Source: Clonostachys chloroleuca (Eukaryota; Ascomycota; Sordariomycetes; Hypocreales; Bionectriaceae). From it: a stretch of DNA of 64,000 nucleotides. Positions 58,375 through 64,000 of this stretch are shown piece by piece. The stretch is from the NCBI GenBank assembly GCA_037952775.1, contig JBANAY010000003.1:37014001-37078000 (forward strand), read 5' to 3'. How positions within the stretch are numbered: the first letter of the stretch is position 1; each line of letters begins with the position of its first letter. Below the pieces are notes generated by a model. That model was not told the origin of the DNA and did not search any database. It was given only the letters and a program-made list of their open reading frames with translations. A program made the position numbers and the translations under genes.

Positions 58375-60090
58375 ATGGAGGCAGAGGAGGCCATTTCAAC
58401 ATTCGCCGGGATCACGGGCGCGAGCCCCGAGGTTGCCCAGGGCTTCTTGGCCTTGACAGGGAACAACGTCGAGCGGGCCATTGAGCTATTCTTCGAGAAC
58501 CCGGACCTCGTTTCCAACGTCCAGTCAGGCGTCTCCGGCAACCCCCTCCCGTCCCTACATCCACAAGGCCGAATATTGGGCGACAAGACTCGACCGGCGT
58601 CATTCACATTGATAGCGACGAAGATGATGTTATGAACCTAGTTGATGATGATGACGACGACGACCGAGGTCACGGACGGCAGGCCGCTATCCGAACGGCC
58701 GCCTTAGCCCAGGAAGAAGAAGACGCCGCCATGGCCAAACGACTACAGGAGGAGCTATACGGTGGCCCTGGTTCTGGCTCTGGCTCTGGGACGGGCGAGG
58801 ATGTCAGAGCTCCCATTGCGAGAACTACAGAAACACTCGTTGCTCCAGATCTGTCCTGGGCGCCGGATGATGGAATGGAGTCGGCTATATTATCCCAGTT
58901 GAGGCAACAGAGGCAAAGACGGCGTGGTCCCCGTAAGTCTTACCGCTCCTTCCCTGCCATATATACTTGCTTTTTTATTTGAGACAAAAGGAAAAACTGC
59001 TAACCTGATAAAAATGATAGCTCGGTCTGGTGGGCCTTTCGCGCAGCGGATATGGGGCGAGTCTTCAAGTCCGGCGGTGAACACAGAGGATAGCGGTGGC
59101 GATGGCACTGGGAGTCACGCAAGGCGCCTGGCAGATCTGTTCCGGCCACCCTACGAGTTGATGGAGAGAGATGTTTCGTGGGACGAGGCCCGGGACCTGG
59201 GCAAGGAGGACAAGAAATGGATCATGGTCAACCTGCAAGATATGAGCGACTTCAACTGCCAAACGCTGAACCGTGATATTTGGAAGGACGAGGCTGTCAA
59301 GAGCCTGGTGGCGGAAAATTTTGTGTTTCTGCAGTACGACAAGGAGTACCCCGACTCACAAGAGTTCATCACCTTCTACTTCCCCAATCAGAGCCACGAG
59401 AACCGGGACAACTACCCGCACGTCTCAATTATTGACCCACGAACAGGCGAGCAAGTCAAAGTATGGAGTGGGATCCCTTTCCTCAGTGCTAGGGAGTTTC
59501 ATGCCGAGATTGCCGAGTTTCTGGATAGATACAGTCTTGCCGCGAACAGCAAGAACCCAGTGGCCAAGGCGACCGCACGGAAACCACAACCTATCGACGT
59601 GGAGCGCATGACTGAGGACGAGATGCTCGAGATGGCGCTAAAGAATAGTCTGGCTGGAGCGGAAGGGAGCAGTGGATCAGGGTCCACCCCCAACTTACAC
59701 GATCCGGACGCTCTCACCAAGTCACCCACCGCCGGTGCAGATACTCCGGAGGGCAAGGGCAAGGAGCCAGAGCCAGTGGCTGAAGAATCGGCCTTTGCAA
59801 AGATTTCGAGCAGCAACCCGCACACCGAACCAGAGAACGACCCGAAGACGACGACGCGCATCCAGCTACGGCACCCGAATGGCCGCGTTATCCGTCGGTT
59901 TCAGCTGCAGGACTCTGTGCGACGGATCTACGAGTGGCTCAAGGCGGAGCCAATGGAGGGCAAGGATGGGGTGGAGTTTGAGTTGAAGATGATGCCGCAG
60001 GGCCAAGATCTGATTGAGACCCTTGATGCAACGATTGAGGAGGCTGGACTTAAGCAGGGCACAGTTATGATTGAGTTTATCGAGGACTGA
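58375..60090 (+). CDS. ubx5: UBA-UAS-UBX protein, Cdc48/p97 cofactor (Ubx5/UBXN7 type), with an apparent frameshift
   Basis: Adaptor that links ubiquitylated substrates to the Cdc48 ATPase. The N-terminal UBA domain spans residues 1-45 (FAGITGASPEVAQGFLALTG). An acidic Asp run and Arg/Glu-rich helices follow, then a thioredoxin-like UAS domain (KKWIMVNLQDMSDFNCQTLN to ARE), a UIM-like helix (MTEDEMLEMALKNSLAG) and the C-terminal UBX domain (TTRIQLRHPNGRVIRRFQLQ to the end). A clear intron lies at 58933-59020. Between the UBA and the acidic run the frame shifts: frame 0 runs to a TGA near 58633, while the expected continuation PPPVPTSTRPNIGRQDS lies in another frame from about 58545. A run of five C (58542-58546) sits at the switch; six would restore one frame (about 542 residues). 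A 44-nt GT-AG intron at 58524-58567 would also join the frames (527 residues) but is very short and lacks a good branch site. Confidence 0.88.
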
Positions 60091-61748
60091 GTGGACGGTC
60101 TCTTGCCGGCAGGTAATAGAGGGCCCCAGCACGATGCGGTCCTTGCTTGGTCTGGCGTATTGGCTAGACATGTGAACCAGCCACTTAGTGATCTAGAGAT
60201 CTGGAACGGAATAGTGGCATTTGCTTGAGACAGGTAATGAGAAGAGATTAACACGGAGTGCCGCCGGATATCATTTATCACACGGGTTATGATAAATGCA
60301 AGGAGTTTGGCAGGGGACTGAGGAGGTGATCGAGCACACTCAGTTCAGGCAGCGGAAGTTTACTTTAGCATGGGATGGTATAGCTGTTGCTTCAAGCATG
60401 TATCAGTATCGCAGATAGGCGCGGGTGATTAAGATCCTGCTTTCTCATGCTGCACGCGCCTGTCTATAGAGCTAGGCAAGGTAGATTGGCATCGCACGGC
60501 ATATTTCCGAATGGGAGATGCCAGTTTGCCAGAATGACAACTTTCTTGTTAATTACATGTCTGGGACCGGCTGTGCTACGATCACTGAAGTTCCTGAGAC
60601 TGAAGAGTGGGTAAGCTGGTAGGCGCAAGGATAGGAAGGGAAATGAAGAGAAAACAATGTCAGATTTCCAAGCTGACGACAACCAGCAAGCTGGGATTAT
60701 ATTTGTTGATGTTGATTGTTGTCTACGCCGCTCAGCCCTGGCTGCTGGTTGCTGTACGACGAGGCAGCGTTGTACCTGTCGACCCCGCTGGACCGTCTTC
60801 TGGCGTTGTAGCGCGGCGGCGGCCAGACCCCTGGGCTGGCCAACTACAAGGCAGCATGCTGGGAAATACCGTGGTTGGTGCGCGTGCATATATGTGTGGT
60901 CCAGGTACCACCGGCGCGATGGGTATGTACCTTGATCGTAGCAAGATCACGTCCCCGCCCCCTCCTCCAGTGATGGAGGGTACGGTATCTTCAGCCAAAA
61001 CACGGCCGACGTCAACAGCAGCCCTCCAGCCTTAGCGCAGCTGGTGTAGCGGGTGCACGTGCTGATGCGCCGGTTGGTAAGTTAGGTTGTGTCCCTGAGT
61101 TTGAAATTACCCCATGCAGCAGCTGGCCTGGCCTGCAACAGGTGGGAGCGGTAGTAATATTAGTTCCTGTTCGGTCGGCTGGTGGTTGTTGTTTTGTTGA
61201 TTTTCCCTCCGCAGACAACCAATGGGTTACGTCGTATTTTACTCCATGTCTCCCCTCCTGTGTTGATTGATGGATTGATTGGCACCGGCCTGCCTGCCTC
61301 TCGTTTCACCTTCGCTCTATCGCTCCACATCGCATTTGTTTTGTTATTTATTTTCTTTCCTGCATTATTCCCCCAAAGCTATCCTGACCTGACGTGACCG
61401 AATAGCCTGCCGGGTTTGGAGGCTGATGCAAGCGAGCTAAGCTGCCTGCATCATCCTGGACTCGGATTTGGTGGGGTTCACCGCCCACCCTGGCTAAGCA
61501 CCTACCTTACTTCACGACCTCCAAACGACCCTCCAGGCCGCCAGACAACCGGCCAGAACAACAATTGGTGGATGCTCTGATCTCTCCCAAGATCCTCAAG
61601 TAGCACACCACCCCCTCTGTCCTCACCCTGTCCTGCAGGACACCCGGCGACCACCAGGCCACCTCGAGACCGCAGCGAACGTGGCCCCTCCCTCCCTCGA
61701 AGAGAAACGAACGGTACCGGCGCCAAAACAGCACCCAGAAGACCAATC
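60091..61748. promoter_or_regulatory. Intergenic between the UBX gene and the kinase gene
   Basis: The 3' flank of the UBX gene, then the upstream region of the kinase. Pyrimidine-rich stretches and the short repeat TTGATTGATGGATTGATTGG near 61262 occur. Open frames at 60607-61035 and elsewhere show no domain. No RNA gene was seen. Confidence 0.4.
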
Positions 61749-64000
61749 ATGGCGGAGCGAGACCGTGTGGAGGAGGGCAATGAGGCCTTGGACCCAGAGC
61801 TCCTGTTCTCCAAGGAGTATTGCATTGGTTGGTCGCCTTTGGGAGAGCCTGCGCCCGGTGGACGAGCTTTGAGTGACTGACCCTGTTGTTTGTAGGAGGC
61901 GGTAGCTTTGGAAAGGTCTACAAAGGGTACGCTCAGGATCCCATCACTTCAGCCCTCTTGGGATCAGAGGTCTACTTGATCACCTATGCTTGTCATTCAT
62001 ATGCTAACTTACTGCTCCCAATCAGTGTGGACAAGCGAACGGGCGAGGCGGTTGCCATCAAGGTTATCGATATCGAAAGCGCCGAAGACGAAGTCGAGGA
62101 CATTATCCAGGAAATTGCCATTCTTTCGGAACTGCAGTCTCCCTACGTAACTAAGTACTATGGCTCCTACGCCAAAGGTGCAGAGCTCTGGATTGTCATG
62201 GAGTTTTGCTCTGGTGGAAGCTGTGCCGACCTAATGAAGCCTGGGATCATTGGCGAGGATTATATTGCCATCATCGTCCGTGAGCTGCTTCTTGGCCTGG
62301 AATATCTACACTCCGACAAGAAACTACATCGAGATGTCAAAGGTAAGGAAGGGGGAGGTCTTGGTTGCCCTCATGGTTTTTCTTATTTTAGCTAACAAGA
62401 CGTCCAGCTGCCAATGTGCTCCTCACCGCCAGTGGTCAGGTCAAGCTGGCAGATTTCGGTGTTTCCGGCCAGCTCTCAGCGACCATGACGAAGAAGAACA
62501 CGTTTGTCGGCACTCCCTTCTGGATGGCACCCGAGGTGATCAAGCAGTCAGGATATGATCACAAGGCTGATATCTGGTCTCTTGGAATCACCGCCCTGGA
62601 GCTCGCCAATGGCGAGCCTCCCTATGCCGACATTCATCCCATGAAGGTTCTCTTTCTGATCCCCAAGAACCCTCCGCCCAGGCTGGAAGGAAACTTCACC
62701 AAGGCTTTCAAGGACTTTATTGAGGTCTGCCTGCAGCGTGATCCCAAGGAAAGACCCACTGCAAAGGATCTCCTTAAACACCCTTTTATTAGAAGGGCGA
62801 AGAAGACAACATATCTCACGGAGCTGATCGAGCGGTACACTCGCTGGCGTGCAACCAACAGATCCGAAGACGACAACTTTGACGAGTACGATGGGCCGGC
62901 TCCCGTCGAACCGGAAAAGGTGAACGACGACATGTGGGACTTTGGAACCGTTAGGCTGGTTGGCGATAAGGGCGGCTTTGTAAACCGGCCGGGTCTAAAC
63001 GCCATGGACGAGAGTTCCGCCAATGCCCGCGCGTCGAGATCAACGGACAGCATGAGTGATTGGGGTGAGAGGAGGCGAGAGGTTAGCCCGACCAAGAACA
63101 AGGACTTTGCTCTCCAGTCGAGCGACACCGTCAAGGCGGCCTACTCTAGTGGCACGTCGCGGCAGTCGAGCCCGCAACGGAAGCCTGTCGCAGGAGGACA
63201 GCTCGCAGTGCCTGGTTCCCCAACGAGGGTCCCTCTCCCGCCTAGCCCGCAGAAGCAGCATCATGGATGGGATCCAGCCGATGTGCCCCGACCTCTGGAG
63301 ACGACACCGCGGCCACCTAGGTACTTGCCCACGGCACCCAGCCCCCAGTCGTCGGAGTATGACCGCGAGTTGCAGGCACAGCTTCAGCGCGATATGGGCG
63401 GGCTGAACCTGAACCTGGCACCATCGATGCGGCCGGACATGTTGGACGGCTCCTTCTCGAAAGCGCCCACGCCACCACCCCATCAACCACAGTCTCAGCC
63501 GTCCAGCTCGAGAATGTCACCACTTGAAATTCCCGAGATCCCTCCATACAGAGGTGCTCCTTCGGGACAACAGCCACGCACACCTTCAGACCGTGGAATG
63601 AATGCGCAGAAGCCACTGCCTCTGCCATCCAAGGCCGCCAGCCCCGTGCCACCAGAGTTGATGGCTCCATCCGCCTTCCCAGCGCCTGCACCAGCTAATC
63701 CTAACGGGGAGCTGGACGCTCTGAACGATGTGATCTTCCCAGCTCTGGAGGAAGCTCTGAAGCGGCGACAGATCCGGCTGCAGCAGGTTTGCAAACCGGG
63801 AATGAACCAGGTGTTGACGCCTCAGCAGCAACGTGCAGAGGCGGCTCACGAACGCCTGCGCAACCTGGTATTCAAGCTTGCGCATGTGTGCAAGGAGATT
63901 GACCATTATGACAAGCAAGAGCCTGTCGGCATGGGAAGGGAGGTCAACAGCTTCCTGGAGGGGTTGCTAGAGGAGATCTTGGTGCGGGTGGAGCCACTGG
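61749..64000 (+). CDS. STE20/GCK-III serine/threonine kinase, Sid1/SepL type, 3' end beyond the window
   Basis: Protein kinase of the germinal-centre-kinase group (YSK/Sid1/Nak1), which in fungi works in septation-initiation or morphogenesis pathways upstream of NDR kinases. Exons 61749-61827, 61896-61926, 62026-62342 and 62408 to the window end; introns of 68, 99 and 65 nt; all joins keep the frame, giving 673 residues in the window. Kinase motifs in order: glycine loop GGGSFGKVYKG (split by introns 1 and 2), AIKV lysine, HRDVKAANVL catalytic loop (split by intron 3), DFGVSG, the activation segment FVGTPFWMAPE and WSLGI. Beyond the domain, ELIERYTRW is typical of this group. A long Pro/Ser-rich linker follows, then a conserved C-terminal helical region, GMGREVNSFLEGLLEEILVR, near the cut. 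Sid1/SepL fits best, but the related MST-1/Nak1-type kinases cannot be excluded, so no symbol is given. Confidence 0.92.

Noticed and set aside
1..64000. tRNA, 5S rRNA or other structured RNA genes
   Set aside because: I looked by eye for GTTCRANNC-type B boxes with a fitting acceptor stem and for the fungal 5S start; no convincing match. A covariance-model scan would be needed for certainty.

Overview
The window is nuclear DNA of a filamentous ascomycete (Pezizomycotina, probably a Sordariomycete). The evidence is GT-AG introns of 50-100 nt with CTAAC-type branch sites, fungal gene families (Zn2Cys6 regulator, CE1 esterase, PNP-NB-ARC-TPR STAND protein) and a block of nested repeats carrying the signature of repeat-induced point mutation (RIP): extreme A+T, stop codons where Gln, Trp or Arg codons are expected, and repeat copies that differ mainly by transitions.

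Left flank (1-3.7 kb): a Zn2Cys6 regulator with an in-frame stop faces a five-exon amino-acid/choline-type permease across a shared promoter. The next 29 kb (about 4.1-32.6 kb) is a heterochromatin-like block of decayed genes and transposons. It holds a PNP-NB-ARC-TPR gene broken everywhere except its TPR end; a long plus-strand Gln/Pro-rich coding sequence full of RIP stops and split by a solo LTR with a perfect 5-bp target duplication; an ankyrin-repeat gene cut by a second LTR copy; a Ty1-copia reverse transcriptase/RNase H relic; a full-length gypsy chromovirus with both LTRs; a second, much more mutated gypsy fragment; and a third, inverted LTR copy. On the strand opposite to pol, the gypsy element carries a spliced gene with a Zn2Cys6-spaced cysteine cluster and a coiled coil.

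Right half (33.7-64 kb): G+C is normal and the genes are housekeeping or secreted-enzyme genes: a CE1 acetylxylan-esterase-like enzyme, a three-RRM protein (Csx1/Nam8 type), the proteasome adaptor Ecm29, a UBA-UAS-UBX Cdc48 cofactor and a germinal-centre kinase of the Sid1/SepL type cut by the window edge. Ecm29 and the UBX protein both serve ubiquitin-proteasome turnover and lie next to each other on the same strand.

Two non-coding stretches stand out. A degenerate tandem array (36.4-38.7 kb) has units in which a pyrimidine tract ending in CAG is followed within about 20 nt by GTATRCG, resembling splice sites. An 8.7-kb gene-free interval lies between the divergent 5' ends of csx1 and ecm29.
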